DNA from: Acheta domesticus
Taxonomy: Eukaryota > Arthropoda > Insecta > Orthoptera > Gryllidae
Assembly: GCA_031308135.1 (NCBI GenBank)
Contig: JAHLJT010009436.1
Span: forward strand, 158,577,302-158,641,301
Length of the DNA stretch: 64,000 nucleotides
Direction: 5' to 3'
Part shown: in pieces, positions 34,650-46,139 of the stretch
Position numbering within the stretch: the first letter of the stretch is position 1
Layout: the number at the start of each line of letters is the position of its first letter
Program-made: the position numbers and the translations under genes
Notes under the pieces: model-generated
The model's database searches: none
Seen by the model: the letters and a program-made list of their open reading frames with translations, nothing else
What the model was told of the DNA's origin: nothing

Positions 34650-35650
34650 GATCGAAAGCAGCAGAAGCGACCGGAGCGATTGGAGTGGAAGAGCAGATGG
34701 AGTGGCAAAATGAGGGGAGGGATTGGGCTTAGCGGAAGGAGCGGAAGTAGAGGGAGGAGCATGAACAGCGGGAGCGACAGATAGAGAGGGCTGGGATAGA
34801 AGATGCATGGGTGGGCGAAAGGCGACGGTGTGACAAATTGAGGGGAACAGTTGGGCCTAAAAGGAGCGCCAGTAGAAGGTAGAGCATGAAGAGCTGTAGC
34901 AACAGATAGAGCAAGTGGGGATGGACGATGTATGGGTGGGGCGAAAAGAGACGGTGTGACAAAATCATGGGAGGAGTTGAGCCTAGAAGAAGGAGTGCAA
35001 GAAGAAGGCAGAGCATGAAGAGCAGGAGCAACAGATAGAGCAAGTGGGCATGGAGGATGCATGGGTGGGGCGAAAGGAGATGGAGTGGCAAAATGAGGGA
35101 AGGAGTTGGGCTTGGCGGAAAGAGTAGAAGTAGAGGGAAAAGCAGAGAGAGCGGGAGCAAAAGATAGAGAAGGCTGGTATACAGGGCCGTAGAGTAAATG
35201 ATGTATACATCCTTAGTCTATGATAGGGCGCATAGATGGCGCGAAAAGAGACGGAGTGACAAAATAAGGGGTCGGATTTAGCTGAGGGGAAGGGGCAGAA
35301 GAAGCGAGCGGAGCGTGTTGGGTGGGGAGAGCAGATACAGCGGGGGGATGTAGGTTGCATTCGTTTGGCTGAAGTAGACGCAGTGGCAAAGTGAGGGGAG
35401 GGAATGGGCTTAGCGGAAGGAACGGAGTAGAGGATGGAGCATGAAAAGTGGGAGCAACAGATAGAGCGGATGGGGATGGGGGATGGACGGGAGGGGCGGA
35501 AGGAAACGGAGTGACAAAATGAGTGGAGGTAATGGGCTTAGTGGAAGGTGTGGATGAAGTAAGCGGAGCATGATGAATAGGTAGAGTAAATTGCGCGGTT
35601 GGGAATGAGAATGGGTGGGTGGAGAGGGATGTGGTCAAGATGGACAAGGC
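34650..35650. repeat. GC-rich minisatellite, about eight units of 120-130 bp
   Basis: The motif AGCAACAGATAGAGC or a variant recurs at about 34781, 34905, 35035, 35164, 35335, 35461 and 35580, with GGGTGGGGCGAAA and GACGGTGTGACAAAAT at fixed places between. Units vary from 120 to 171 bp. The minus strand is open in all three frames in places (34545-35647), reading Pro/Ser/Leu-rich repeats such as HALPSTGAPF. Because unit length is not a multiple of three and the frames overlap, I read this as a minisatellite and not as a protein gene. Confidence 0.8.
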
Positions 35651-35716
35651 GTGCAGGAGAGACTGGAAAAGAGTGCGTTGGGGGCGAGGCTGCTTAATGT
35701 ATGATTTTGATAAATA

Positions 35717-35740
35717 ATTACCCGGGCAAAGCCGGGTAAT
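35717..35740. repeat. Helitron-like 3' terminal hairpin
   Basis: Perfect 9-bp stem ATTACCCGG / CCGGGTAAT with loop GCAAAG, directly after the minisatellite and followed by AGTAGTT. Insect Helitrons commonly end in a CCCGGGCAA-type hairpin followed by CTAGT. Here the terminal CTRR is degraded or absent. The minisatellite may therefore be internal sequence of a non-autonomous Helitron. Confidence 0.5.
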
Positions 35741-35750
35741 AGTAGTTATT

Positions 35751-38209
35751 TTCTTATAAATGTCCTGATTCTTTAATAACTATAATTCTTTCGTTTCTAA
35801 TGCTAATGAAAGCGAGGCATGCCAGGATTGCGGACAAGGTAACAAGCTTACTTGAGCTCTAGTGCACTGTATCCAGAGAAATTGGCGCAAGATTTAAAAG
35901 TAAGGGTTGTGCAAATTCCTCCTGAGTGCCAGTATATCACTTGATTCCTGACCCATGACATTGGGAGAAATTACTTGACAGTTATTGTCACCAATTTAGC
36001 TATATTGCTTCCCATTTTTTTATGAAATGATCCATTAAAATTAAATAATGGATCTGTTTGATTTGAAATTCTCAATTGAAAGTGAAATTAAAAGAGTTGA
36101 TCAAAATTATCTTGATTTTGTAATACTGTTTCCTTAAGACTGATAAAAAAGCACGAATTTTCTACGTTCTGCTTAGTTTTAAAAGACAAGTATTCTTTTC
36201 TGTTAAAAACGCTGTCCGTCCGTAAGCGAGAATTGTGATCTTATAGTGACTTCTTAATTTATTTCACATTATTGCTAAAGCAATAAATAACGAATGATTT
36301 AATAACAAAATACACAACGAAAACAGGGAAAGAATTCGCCATTCAATCACATTCCTGTCATTTGGCAAAGATGTTTTTGAAAGGGATAATTTAGTAAGAA
36401 AATAAAAATCAAATGGTGATAAGTAGTGAAGAATATAAACATAATAAAATTCTCGGTTATTTGACAGAAAAAATCTGGCAAACGTATTTTCGTACGAACT
36501 CGTACGTATTTTCACCGCCCTGAGCCTCTTCAGCATGCGAATTTACACCCCTTTCTGGATTTTAAGGGAAAATGAGTGCGGAGTTAGGGAAGCTGCCCGT
36601 GCCCGTCGGAGCGCCGGGCGTCCAAGGCGGGAGAGTAGCTCGTGCGGGTGCGGTTTGAAGTGCCTGGTCTAAACTCATTTTAATTGGACTATAAGTGTAG
36701 GGACTAGCATGACTAAGTTACGTATTGGTGTGTACAGAATCGATTTTGGGGATTTGCCCTACCATTATTAGTTTGCAAGTTGGCAGTGTTTCAGGCGGGA
36801 CTCATAACTGAGGGATGCTAAGTTGGTTGATGGTTGGAGCTGGTAGATGAAGGATGTAGCTTTGAAAGTCAAAGAATATTCCTGTAACCTCCAGAAAGAA
36901 TGTTTAGGAGAATTAAACGTGATAGAAGTTCGGTTCATGTCTTCGAAACTGCGTTTTACATTTACCCACGATCAAGACTTTCTCAAAATTTGAAGACTCT
37001 TATCACAAATTGTGTGTGGGATTGCTTGGATTGCCAAAGCTGCAACTTGTAAGGTTTGTTGGAACACTTACATATTGCATTCGCAATTCAAAATTGCGCT
37101 CACGAAAAATGCAACCATTCTAAACCTCAAAGCATAAATAATTTTAGTCTCCAGAAAATAAGTTTAAATCATATATAGTTCAACTATTATGTTATGCCAT
37201 TATACATGTGATTACAGAAAAAAATATATATTTCGACTTTCCATCTGTAGAGAAAGATGCTACATGATTTCCGACTTTCAAAAAACAAAAGTTATTTGAT
37301 AAATTCTCACCAAATTCGACATCACTGTACTTCGAATTTTAAGGCGATGAAACCTCATATTTCGCAGACACAAAATATACCTTTTAAATGCGAAAATATG
37401 AGCTATAATTTCTTAAATAGTATAAATCGAGACAAAAATAACTTTTCAGAAGACTTTTTATTTCAAGGTGTTTTTTGGCACATTGGAGGCCGTGCGTCTA
37501 GCACATGTTGCTACCAAATTTTCATTGTTTAAATGTCAAAATATTCAAAATAAACATATTTGTTCATTCATTATTACTCTCGTAAATCATAATCGCACCG
37601 TCATTTTTTTGCAATAGCTGCAAATTAGATGAAAGAGAACGATCCGCGCGTGTACTGCGAGCCTGAGGGATTCACAGCTTTGCTACAACCTCCAACTTAG
37701 AACCAGGCCATCCTTACAACCTAAATATTTTTCTGAATAAAGGATGACCGTGTTAGAACACACGTGCTGGCCAACGGCTGTGAGCGGGCGGGGAGGTGAG
37801 GCTTCGCGAGGCGAACGTCTCCATGTTTGATAGTGAACGAATCAGAGGTTCATGCTTGCACCCATATTTTATTTTGGGGGTACGTACTTTACACTGAAGT
37901 CCCGGAAACATGGTGATATCTTCCGAAGTGCTGCCTTATGATATTTACTTGTGAAGTTCTTTACAGGACAGAGCCCACAAAATAAATCCACACTCAATAA
38001 CGTTCCTTCAAGAATGTATTTGAGAGCTATTTCTAACGCAGACATGACGATTTGAATACAAAAAGAATCATATCGTTTTGTCGGTCCAAAAGTTCGTAGA
38101 AGTAAGCTGAGATCATTTTCAGTATCTCCAATGAGGTTCGTGGCGTCGTGCTGCTCAAACAGAGACCGTCGTGCAGCTAGTTCTGAGTGAATCTAGTGCA
38201 AGACCGAAA
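35751..38209. other. No supportable gene
   Basis: Mixed AT-rich DNA with one GC-rich patch (36570-36660) and a scrap of the hairpin/CTAG module near 37865-37915 (GGGGGTACGTACTTTACAC). Open frames 36264-36536 and 37257-37532 have no recognisable features. Confidence 0.5.
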
Positions 38210-38281
38210 AATAGCCCAGCGCAAAGAAATTAGAAAACTAACTAGTGCGAGTAAGAGTGTGCCATTCTGTAGCGCCACTAG
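38210..38281 (+). repeat. Hairpin/CTAG family tail fragment
   Basis: GTGCCATTCTGTAGCGCCACTAG ends at 38281 (positions 38259-38281), with degraded upstream tail sequence. One of about nine CTAG ends in the window. Confidence 0.6.
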
Positions 38282-38414
38282 GTTTTGTTTTATTGATTGT
38301 TCAGCGTGTGATTGATAATCTACGGAGATCACCCACGACACGTTTCCTGTAAAAGGGTTTCCTCATTTGAAGCAGCAGTGGAAAGGCGAGGGACGGCACC
38401 GCCGCCGCCTAGTA

Positions 38415-38667
38415 TACTGCGATTTTTCTAGGAAGAGCTCTCAAGATAACTCAAATCCCATCTTCGCGATGGAATATGTCACGGCATTTCGCGTCTTTTC
38501 TCGGTCTTGCCGGTAGAAGTCGCATGATCGCAAGCACTGCTTCATACGGTCGCGATCGTGCGAAATCTAGCGGAACGACTGTAAATGATACGAAATGCCG
38601 TGACATATTCCATCGCGAAGATGGGATTTGAGTTATCTTGAGAGCTCTTCCTACAAAAATCGCAGTA
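38415..38667. mobile_element. Young TA-flanked MITE with 80-bp near-perfect inverted arms
   Basis: 38412-38491 and 38591-38670 are reverse complements at 79 of 80 positions. Termini are TACTGCGATTTTT, flanked on both sides by TA (38413-38414 and 38668-38669), the Tc1/mariner target duplication. The 99-bp centre (CGATCGTGCGAAATC) has no reading frame of note. The overlapping minus-strand frame 38451-38795 is incidental. The near identity of the arms implies recent insertion or recent arm conversion. Confidence 0.85.
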
Positions 38668-38689
38668 TACAGCGACACAGCGATGGCGC

Positions 38690-38870
38690 AATAAGCCACC
38701 TGCTGGCGCTGGCGCGGCGGCGCCGAGCCAAGAATGCCAACGCAACGGGCGCGAGCGCGCTGCGGAGGCGGAAGGCTGCCCGCGGCCTTGGCCACCAGGA
38801 GGCCCGCCCCTCCCCCACCCTCGCGCTAGGCAGCGGCGTAGCTGGTGCCGTCGGCGACTCCTGAGAACCT
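38690..38870. other. GC-rich, CpG-rich island of unknown role
   Basis: About 180 bp of strongly GC-rich sequence (GGCGCGGCGGCGCC; CGCGAGCGCGCTGCGG) directly right of the MITE. Frames on both strands are open (38628-38864 plus, 38651-38938 minus), which is expected from base composition. It could be a promoter-proximal or first-exon island, or transposon sequence. Confidence 0.3.
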
Positions 38871-38899
38871 GGCACCATGAAAAATTCGATAATAGGGAT

Positions 38900-40580
38900 G
38901 TTGCAAAACATCCAAAGTATCGACATCAGTATCCCCATAGTATGGTGCGTTCGGGCTAGTACGCGATTTTTTTGTTGTTGACAGGCTCTAAAATGTATTC
39001 TTTGTCACCCAAATCAGTTGAATGCGAGTTGTTAATCCCTCGCGCCAGTTCAGAATTCTTTCAAACACAGCCACCGGCGTAGGTGTTTCAGGGCGTCACA
39101 CTGCAGCGCCTGACCTGTTTATTTACGAATATGTAGTTCTTATCAAAACGTCACCCGGGAGGGGTCGCTTGTGAGCATTGAGAGCCCCGGCTTTATTTTT
39201 ACAAGGAGAATCGGGTCAGATATTGATTTTGTTTCGCGGGTACTCATAGGTGCCGGGTACTAGTATGTGCCGTGGGCGCCACTCTCAAGGGGCGTAATTC
39301 AAAGTATTCCCGCTAAAATAATTAACAACCCTAATTTGAAGCATCCTGCCAGACGCGCAAATTCTAGTATATTTGCCGGGGCCCATATACCTACACTTGT
39401 CAGAAATTTCCGCATTACTTTAATGTAAATTACATTAAATTAATTATCATGAGAGACCTGAAAAATATGTCTTAAGAAACGTCAAAATATTTACATAACA
39501 TGTAATGAAATGAGTAAGAATATGTCATAAATATGTGAAATAGATTATAATATGAAATATTTAAAAACTCTAATTATAAAACATATTTACATAATACGAA
39601 CTTACATTTATAAAAAATTCCTACACAAATTTGTAAAACAATACATACGTTTTAAAAATCATTTGGAAAGCACAAGTTGGTGCCAACTTGCACCATACAA
39701 CTTTTCCATCAGTAGTAACAAGTTCGGTACCTTCACAAGTTGTTATCTAAAGTTGCATCGGTTATTGTCATAAGAATGGAAGCTGTTGAAATATTATTGT
39801 AGTTAGCATAACGTCTGAAAGTGAATGTTATTGCAATAAGAAGCAAACAAACAGATCACAAATAAGGCGGCAAACTTGAAAAATGATATATTTGTGGTTT
39901 GATGAGTTCTTTTTTAAAGTTATATGCCGAACATACTGAAGGCATTGTGAATATTATTCTAATCACTAATATAATTTCAACACAGATAAACAAAAACACA
40001 ACAATATAGAAATAAGATATGACACAAACAACACGACAATTCAGTTCAACAGTTCTACACACCACCATCAGGCACCTCTCATGTTTTGACTACAAAAATC
40101 ATGGCCCCAAGTTCGGAGACAGTCCACTAAGAGCGCTGAAACGATAGGATCAGGCACTCTATGTTTTATATTTTAGCTCGTTGCATATACCTGCGAAGGC
40201 AGTGAAACGAGGCGATAAAACACTTGTTGCATCGTTGACACGCGGAAACTTTGTGGGACTTTGTAGCGCAAATTAGAGAACGAGGAGAAGAAAACTGTTT
40301 ATGAGTATTTCGACTAGTAAATATGAAAGTTCGAATACCTGTCTGTGCCCGATGGAAGGAGAGAGAATTAGTCTAAAGGAAGATGGAGGTGAGAGCATTA
40401 ACAATTTAAAGACAATGTGATGAGGGGAAGAAGGGTTGCAAAATGGCCAGAACCTTTTATTTCTCTAAGCGACCGGGCAGGGACTGCAAAGAGACCAAGA
40501 AGTGTAGTGAATACCGCCTGCGGAGAGAGAGTTGGGAGACTATTCGCGAGCTACGCGGACGATTGAGCGCACGAGCACTA
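38900..40580. other. No supportable gene
   Basis: Unique-looking sequence with short chance frames (39552-39773, 39856-40068). No repeats recognised. Confidence 0.5.
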
Positions 40581-40599
40581 TAACACCGTGCAATCGACA

Positions 40600-40742
40600 G
40601 GGCCAGGGTCACTCAACTGACGAGATCTTGGAGACGCATCGTTCTCTCGGCAAGAAGACTGCGCACTGACACCTTGCGACCAGCGCTTCCGCTTCGACCC
40701 TGGAGGCTGCGCAGTGGCCGCTGCTCGCTGCCACTTCCGAAG
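40600..40742 (+). other. GC-rich exon-like block ending at a splice-donor motif
   Basis: GC-rich stretch (GACCCTGGAGGCTGCGCAG) that stops at CCGAAG/GTGAGC (donor at 40743-40748), after which composition drops. This would fit a 5' untranslated first exon on the plus strand. No start codon or homology supports it further. Confidence 0.25.
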
Positions 40743-41479
40743 GTGAGCAGCTGGTTTCTCCGGGCTACCACCAAAGGTATCGTAATTGCATCTTTGACCG
40801 CAGTGGAAAGCTTGCACTTTTTGATAACAGAAAAACTCGAATCTTTTTTTGCTGTTACAAACACGATAATCAGTGGAGTAATTGTACCGAAAACTCCAAT
40901 GCACTTGACAAAAAAATATAAAAAATAGTAACGTAATATCATATAATGAAAGTTTGTTAAAGATTCAATCTTAGGAGAAGTAACATAATTCGTAATGAAC
41001 AAAGCACCAAAATTACACGTCATCGTGCCCCATTGCACCTACCCAGCTGTCTCGTTTTCCGTCTCCGCACCCCAACCTCTCCCGCTGGGTTACTACAAAG
41101 ACATTGTTATAATAGCTACCATCATCGTTGTTATGGGTAGCTGTAAACAGATGCGTCATGGCATACTTTCGGCAAACGTCCAGTCACAATTTTCACAATT
41201 TAATTTCTTATATCGTAATTGCGTTATCAGAAGAATCAAAAAGCATTTTGAAGAACATGCATGGGCTGAATTCACTTGGATGAATGTCCTCCAAGTTTTC
41301 GAGAATTTCGCGAAAAACTGAGAGTGAAAATTTAAATTTTCGTTTAAGGGGTAGGAAGTTTCGTTTAAGAGGTAGGAAGACGCGGAAGGTTTACAAAATC
41401 TCGTGTATACAGAAACTTTTCTCTTGTTTTGAAGGTCGCAAAATTTAATTAGATCGCAAAAATATCGAAACTTTGCATG

Positions 41480-41730
41480 ATAAAAACAAATCTTCCATAT
41501 TTCACAAAAAATACGCGAAAACTACTAAACTTGTCAAAAAAGTTTGTGGCATTAATGAAAGAACCAATTATGGAGAACAAATTTCAATTGGAAACAAATT
41601 CACTTTTTTCAATATTGTCAAACTTCGTAATTTTCGAAAATTCCGGGTCATCGTGAAAATTGGACCTATGCCATTTTTGTAAGTGTAATTAACTCCATTC
41701 TTACGAGAAAATTAAAGAAAAATTTGAATG
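41480..41730 (-). repeat. Hairpin/CTAG family unit fragment
   Basis: Minus-strand unit sequence (AATTTTCGAAAATTCCGGG; GGACCTATGCCATTTTTG) matching the order at 21510-21590. No ends. Confidence 0.5.
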
Positions 41731-42448
41731 GTGGAATATGATGGGATAGGCATGCAAAGTTACAACGTTGAGTGAGCGTGTTGGCGACGGGATTTTCTTT
41801 CCCGTGAGCAGGCATGGGAATGCATTTTATATGCAAGTTCTTTTCACACAGGAAGTCCATCTTGACACTCGAGTCCTTCCTCAGCCTTGAAGAGCGCGCC
41901 CTGGCAAAAGGCTCAACTGTTGCCATTGCAGTGTCTCTGGACGGTAGTCCAAGGTTCGAGTTCGAACGTTGGCGGAGGAAATGCTCCAATCTCAGAGCAG
42001 ATCGAAAAACAGAAAGTAAGTGTTCCTTTTCTTTGTAGTTTTTTTTTAGTTTCAAGCGAGCCAAAATCAACCTTCTTCATAACACACTACGTCGTTTCGT
42101 TCTCGAGTTGTGGAGTCTGAAAGCTTGTGATGTAACACTGCCGCATGAATGCATGTTTTGTTTACCACTGCAACTGAAATGTTTCTGTTGTAATCTTGGA
42201 AATGTGCTGGATTGAGTTCGAATGTTTCGTTAAATCTTCCGAAAATATATTGAGTGTAACAGTGCGTCTGGTTAATTCAACGTTTCATACGAAAATGCTG
42301 CTAGAAGCAAGATTCTTCAACAATTCTTCATTACTTTTCTAACAGAGAACGTTCTCTCAAGAGATTTGTCGCATGGACACAATTTCGCTCTAGAGTACTT
42401 GTACGAGTCCAGCACTCATCCAATGAATTAAATTCCAATTCGGAATTA

Positions 42449-42586
42449 CTTACTTACTTACTTACTTACAAGCCAACGCCCACCCCGGGCAGGTTAGCCA
42501 TTTAGGTGACGCGCTGACCAGTATAGACAGGCTGTCTCTCTGTATAAATCGTCCTCTGCCCAGTTTGTGTTGACACTCAGGGCTGT
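42449..42586 (-). mobile_element. Short retroposed fragment with (GTAA)n tail and 12-bp target duplication
   Basis: A 138-bp insert flanked by perfect direct repeats AATTCGGAATTA (42437-42448 and 42587-42598). On the minus strand it ends GCTTGTAAGTAAGTAAG, a short tandem tail of the kind made by RTE-like LINEs and the SINEs they mobilise. The body contains CTGCCCGGGGTGGGCG. Perfect target duplications indicate a recent insertion. Confidence 0.8.
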
Positions 42587-43194
42587 AATTCGGAATTAAT
42601 CTAACGAATATGACTTTGTTCAGAGTTCTACTTTCTGCAGCAAGAATAATGAATGAAAAATAAAATTTGAAACATTGTGAAACTACGTGGTTTCTTATCG
42701 TGTGAACATCCTTAGTTCAGCTACCCGTATTTTAATGTGTGCTTTGTGCTTTACCAGTAGATAATAATAAGCACACAAAAGAAACTATATATGTTGTGTG
42801 TCATCAACATGTAAGAAATGAAATGATCTCTCATGAAATTCTCAAAATTTGCACGGACGACGTCCTAAATGTATTGATCACTACTGCTCTAATAGTGAAT
42901 GGTGTCCAATTCAGTATTTTTTACGAGTTTTCAGCAATTACGATGTTATAAAAATGTTCTAGAACCATATTTCAAAGAAATATCTCCCGATTCTTCAGGC
43001 ACTTCGTTAAAAATGTTTGGAAAGAGCTTCGAGAAAAATATCAATAAGATTCTTTCAGACAATTTCGCCTGCTGGTGTGAAGATGACCAATAGGATGCCC
43101 TGGTTTTTTGACTCGAAATCACGAACATCCCATCGGCTGCATTCCTTCGACTTTTGTTTCTAAAATTAGTTGATGGCACGTAAAATTAGAATAT

Positions 43195-43848
43195 TTGCAT
43201 CCAAAAAATAATTTCGAAAACCAAATGTTGAATGGTAATGACGATAAACTGGCTTGTATGGCATTTAAGTCTTCAATTTCGATGTTAGGTACACTTTCTA
43301 TATTCGTTGACATAATACGGCAATTATCTCATTTAAACCATGCATTGTTTATTACGAGTTCTTCGGACCTGTCTTTCATGTCACTTGCGACACTAATTTC
43401 CACGCACTCGCTTTTGATATCAGTTTTGATGCAGGTTAACAGAGCTCACGATAATGCTGTAGCACAACAGCACGAACCACCACGACGAAATGTAAAGTGC
43501 AAAATAAACTTATTTGAACAGTCCGGTCCTTTTTTAACACATCTTGTAAGATGTGAAAACAAGACGATTTCCCCGCCAATGTTTACAGTTGCAGCGGGCG
43601 AAGGCGCCAAACAGCCTTACAGACCTGCGGTCTCGTTTGACGACGTGACGTCATCACTAAGAGCTGAAATTGCTACATTCCGCTTCCACGAAACCCAGGG
43701 ATCATATTTTTACGCCAATTGTCTTCTATCGTTTTCATCTTTGCACTACATCATTAACAGGCAAATTGGGCTTTGTGTTTTGACCTCTTTTAATGATCTA
43801 GGAAATTATACTTCTACATGTATCACATGTCAGTGGTGTAAAAGGTAG
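43195..43848 (+). CDS. Unrecognised 217-codon open frame (doubtful)
   Basis: One of the longest uninterrupted frames in the window free of gap bases. It begins MHPKNNFENQML, has a hydrophobic mid-part (SFMSLATLISTHSLLISVLM), and ends CITCQWCKR. It has no family I recognise and no clear splice sites or start context. Part of it overlaps a GC-richer block with a palindromic TGACGTCA (near 43649-43656). It may be chance, a decayed element, or an exon. The minus-strand frames beside it (43119-43313) are equally anonymous. Confidence 0.2.
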   Translation: MHPKNNFENQMLNGNDDKLACMAFKSSISMLGTLSIFVDIIRQLSHLNHALFITSSSDLSFMSLATLISTHSLLISVLMQVNRAHDNAVAQQHEPPRRNVKCKINLFEQSGPFLTHLVRCENKTISPPMFTVAAGEGAKQPYRPAVSFDDVTSSLRAEIATFRFHETQGSYFYANCLLSFSSLHYIINRQIGLCVLTSFNDLGNYTSTCITCQWCKR

Positions 43849-44543
43849 TACGGGACATCAATCCGTCACCTTGAGATGAGAAACAACTGCCAGCACAGAC
43901 CACCAGCGAGACCCACACTTGAAAAGGAAGCGGCTTGAGCAAATCACATCTCTGAAGATTTCATGCAAAGAAAGAAGTATGAAAATTAACCCTTCAAAAT
44001 ATCTATATGCGCAGTGAATAAGTGATGCAGCCAGGGCACGACTTTCAGTTTGCACAGTTGTGCACAATCGGGACTTTGCAATAAGTCGATGAAATTTGGT
44101 AAAAAAGATTAGTAACGTCTCATCATTACAAAGCCAATGTAATTACTTCCTTAGCAATGATATTATTTAAAAACAGTGCGTTCAAACGTACGGAAATTTG
44201 ACTTAACCTCTTATTCACTGCGCTAACAGACAATACCTACTGTAAAAATCATTGAAATTATACAAATTTTATAATAAAAATAAAGATAATTAATTTGCAT
44301 TATTATTAATAAGGGGCGGATTTTAATGAAATGTCACTTTTATTTTCCCGTAAACATACGTATATACGGAGTTATATACGTAGTGTAGGGAAAGTTTTGA
44401 AATGCTGCGGAAAATCTATTTCGAGATTTCAACGGAAATACACGTTTTGTGGTCCCCTGAAACCGAAAAAGTGTTGTATTAAACGTCTGTCCGTCCCTCC
44501 CACCCTTTGTCTGTCCGTCTGTGAACACTACTAGCGCCTAACC

Positions 44544-45493
44544 CAGTGGTTGCCAACTCAATGCTCTGTGACGTCACGAAAACTGCTTTCTTGCTGCAAG
44601 CCCATCCGCCGAGCAAACGCAGAGCCCGACGCGGCGGCTGGCGCAGTGTTCCAATGATGGTACGGAGGTGGGAGAAAAAAGGTTCGCTTGGAAAATCGAT
44701 CATTATATTTTTAGCTGGTAATTATTATTTAAAATGTTTATGGTTCAATAACATTATGAAGGATTATATAATAGTATATACATTATTACATAATTCAAAA
44801 CAATATTCGACTGTTGAATATAACTAGTACTGTAACTCCTCTTCCATTGTTCTATTAGATAATATTTTTGGAAAAGACATTTTTCACATTTTAGAGCAAT
44901 AATATTTTATAGAATAGTATATAATATAAAGAAATCGTTCTGAAACGATAATTAATGTTAACAAATAGGTACCTAGTAGGGATCATGTGAGAGAATTTGG
45001 ACCCCAGGGTTGATAAGTTTTTATGTACAATTTTGTTTGACAATGTTGTAAATCCTCGTGATTTTCAGTATCTTTTCCATAATCTTTTATCTACAAATTC
45101 CTTTACTTATTCCATGATTGCGAACAAAGTCAATTCTCAGAATTGATTTTAATCTCGCTGATTTCTTTGGTTCGCAAAGCTACGTAATGCATCTGTAGGT
45201 TGGAATTTTTATCATACTGCAGTTCTTTCGAACACACTAAACACTTCGACATCGTTCCAGTATATACAAAAGGGAACCATTCTTTCTGAACAGAAAGAAA
45301 TTTAACGGGTGTGGATGTTTTCCCACTTATGTTGCCTGAAATACCCGCAAAGGTCCACTGACACTGTTTTCGACCGCCGTCCGCCGTCATTCCCTCCTTC
45401 CCCCCCCCTTCTGCTCAGGCTCCTTTTCTGAGAGCCTTATCTCGGAGAGCAAAACTTCTCCGACGTTATTCCTTGTCCAGTTGGCTATAGCTG
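44544..45493 (-). mobile_element. hAT element nested in the hairpin/CTAG repeat
   Basis: Termini CAGTGGTTGCCAACT (left) and CAGCTATAGCCAACT (right, reverse complemented) match at 11 of 15. Flanking octamers GCCTAACC (44536-44543) and ACCTAAAC (45494-45501) match at 6 of 8, as expected for an aged hAT target duplication. It carries a zinc-finger fragment on the minus strand near its right end, where a hAT transposase N-terminus belongs. The rest of the transposase is missing. Confidence 0.75.
45133..45390 (-). pseudogene. hAT-type transposase N-terminal zinc-finger remnant
   Basis: The frame ends in KEWFPFVYTGTMSKCLVC, then SKELQYDKNSNLQMHY and VALRTKEISEIK. The CxxC...NLxxHY arrangement is the degenerate BED/C2H2-like finger at the start of many hAT transposases and their domesticated relatives. 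The final ligand expected in (Y/L)xxxH is lost, reading ALRT here. There is no catalytic domain, so it is non-functional. It supports the hAT call for 44544-45493. Confidence 0.55.
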
Positions 45494-46052
45494 ACCTAAA
45501 CCATGAGTAGGATTGAAGAAACCCCTATCCATCTGGCTCGAGTCGAAGCTTTGAAGATTAAAAAAAACATACTTTAAAATTTTGGGGAACTTTACATGAA
45601 GTCTTCCGGACATTTTCAAAATTTTCTCAAAAACAGCTCCAAATTTTTACTTTAACTTTCTTGTAAGAATAGAGTGAAATACACTTATAAAGATTAGGTC
45701 CAATGGGACCTATATATCGGACCGAGTATGGTGAGGGGAATCGCGTAGGCAGTGCCGTTGATGGAGTGGTGGTGACTATACGGGCTGTACGCCATTTTCT
45801 GTGTTTGTGATCAAAGATTTTGTCGAGTTTTTGCGTTCTCTATTGTGCGAGTGACAGTAGTGTGGATTTGCAGACGTGGAGGTGGTGGTAAATGTTAGCA
45901 CATTTTGCTCGGCGCGGACAAGTTCCTGCGACTTCCGCCCACCTGGGCACTCTTTGGAGTGCTTCCCGCTAAATTATGGGAGTTCCATACTAGACCAGGG
46001 TGTCATGGGGGCGCCAATTCCAAAATTCGCGCGTCCCACTTAAAAAAAAAAA

Positions 46053-46080
46053 TCCTTCATCAATCAATCAATCAATCAAT
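46053..46080. repeat. (ATCA)n short tandem repeat
   Basis: TCATCAATCAATCAATCAAT following an A-run (46041-46050). It could be the tail of a retroposed sequence covering about 45900-46050, but I found no target duplication. Confidence 0.7.
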
Positions 46081-46139
46081 GAAATGGAATGAAGACATTA
46101 ATTAAATCATTGTTTCCCCGCGCCTTGATGCATGTGACA

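Larger units (their letters stand above)
44344..45690 (+). mobile_element. Hairpin/CTAG family copy interrupted by a hAT element
   Basis: The hairpin starts at 44344 (TTTCCCGTAAACATACG). The module runs to GAACACTACTAGCGCCTAA (44541), is interrupted, and resumes at ACCTAAACCATGAG (45494), followed by CATCTGGCTCGAGTCGAAGC and ACTTTACATGAAGTC. Removing 44544-45493 restores the order seen at 29110-29290. The tail is missing. Confidence 0.7.

Noticed and set aside
34545..35647. Overlapping Pro/Ser-rich open frames on the minus strand
   Set aside because: Explained by a GC-skewed minisatellite whose unit length is not a multiple of three. Several frames are open at once.
36572..36658. 28-codon GC-rich frame starting MSAELGKLPVP
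   Set aside because: Short, with no splice sites or homology that I can defend.
38451..38938. Frames over the MITE and adjoining GC island
   Set aside because: They run through inverted-repeat DNA and a CpG-rich block. No conserved domain.
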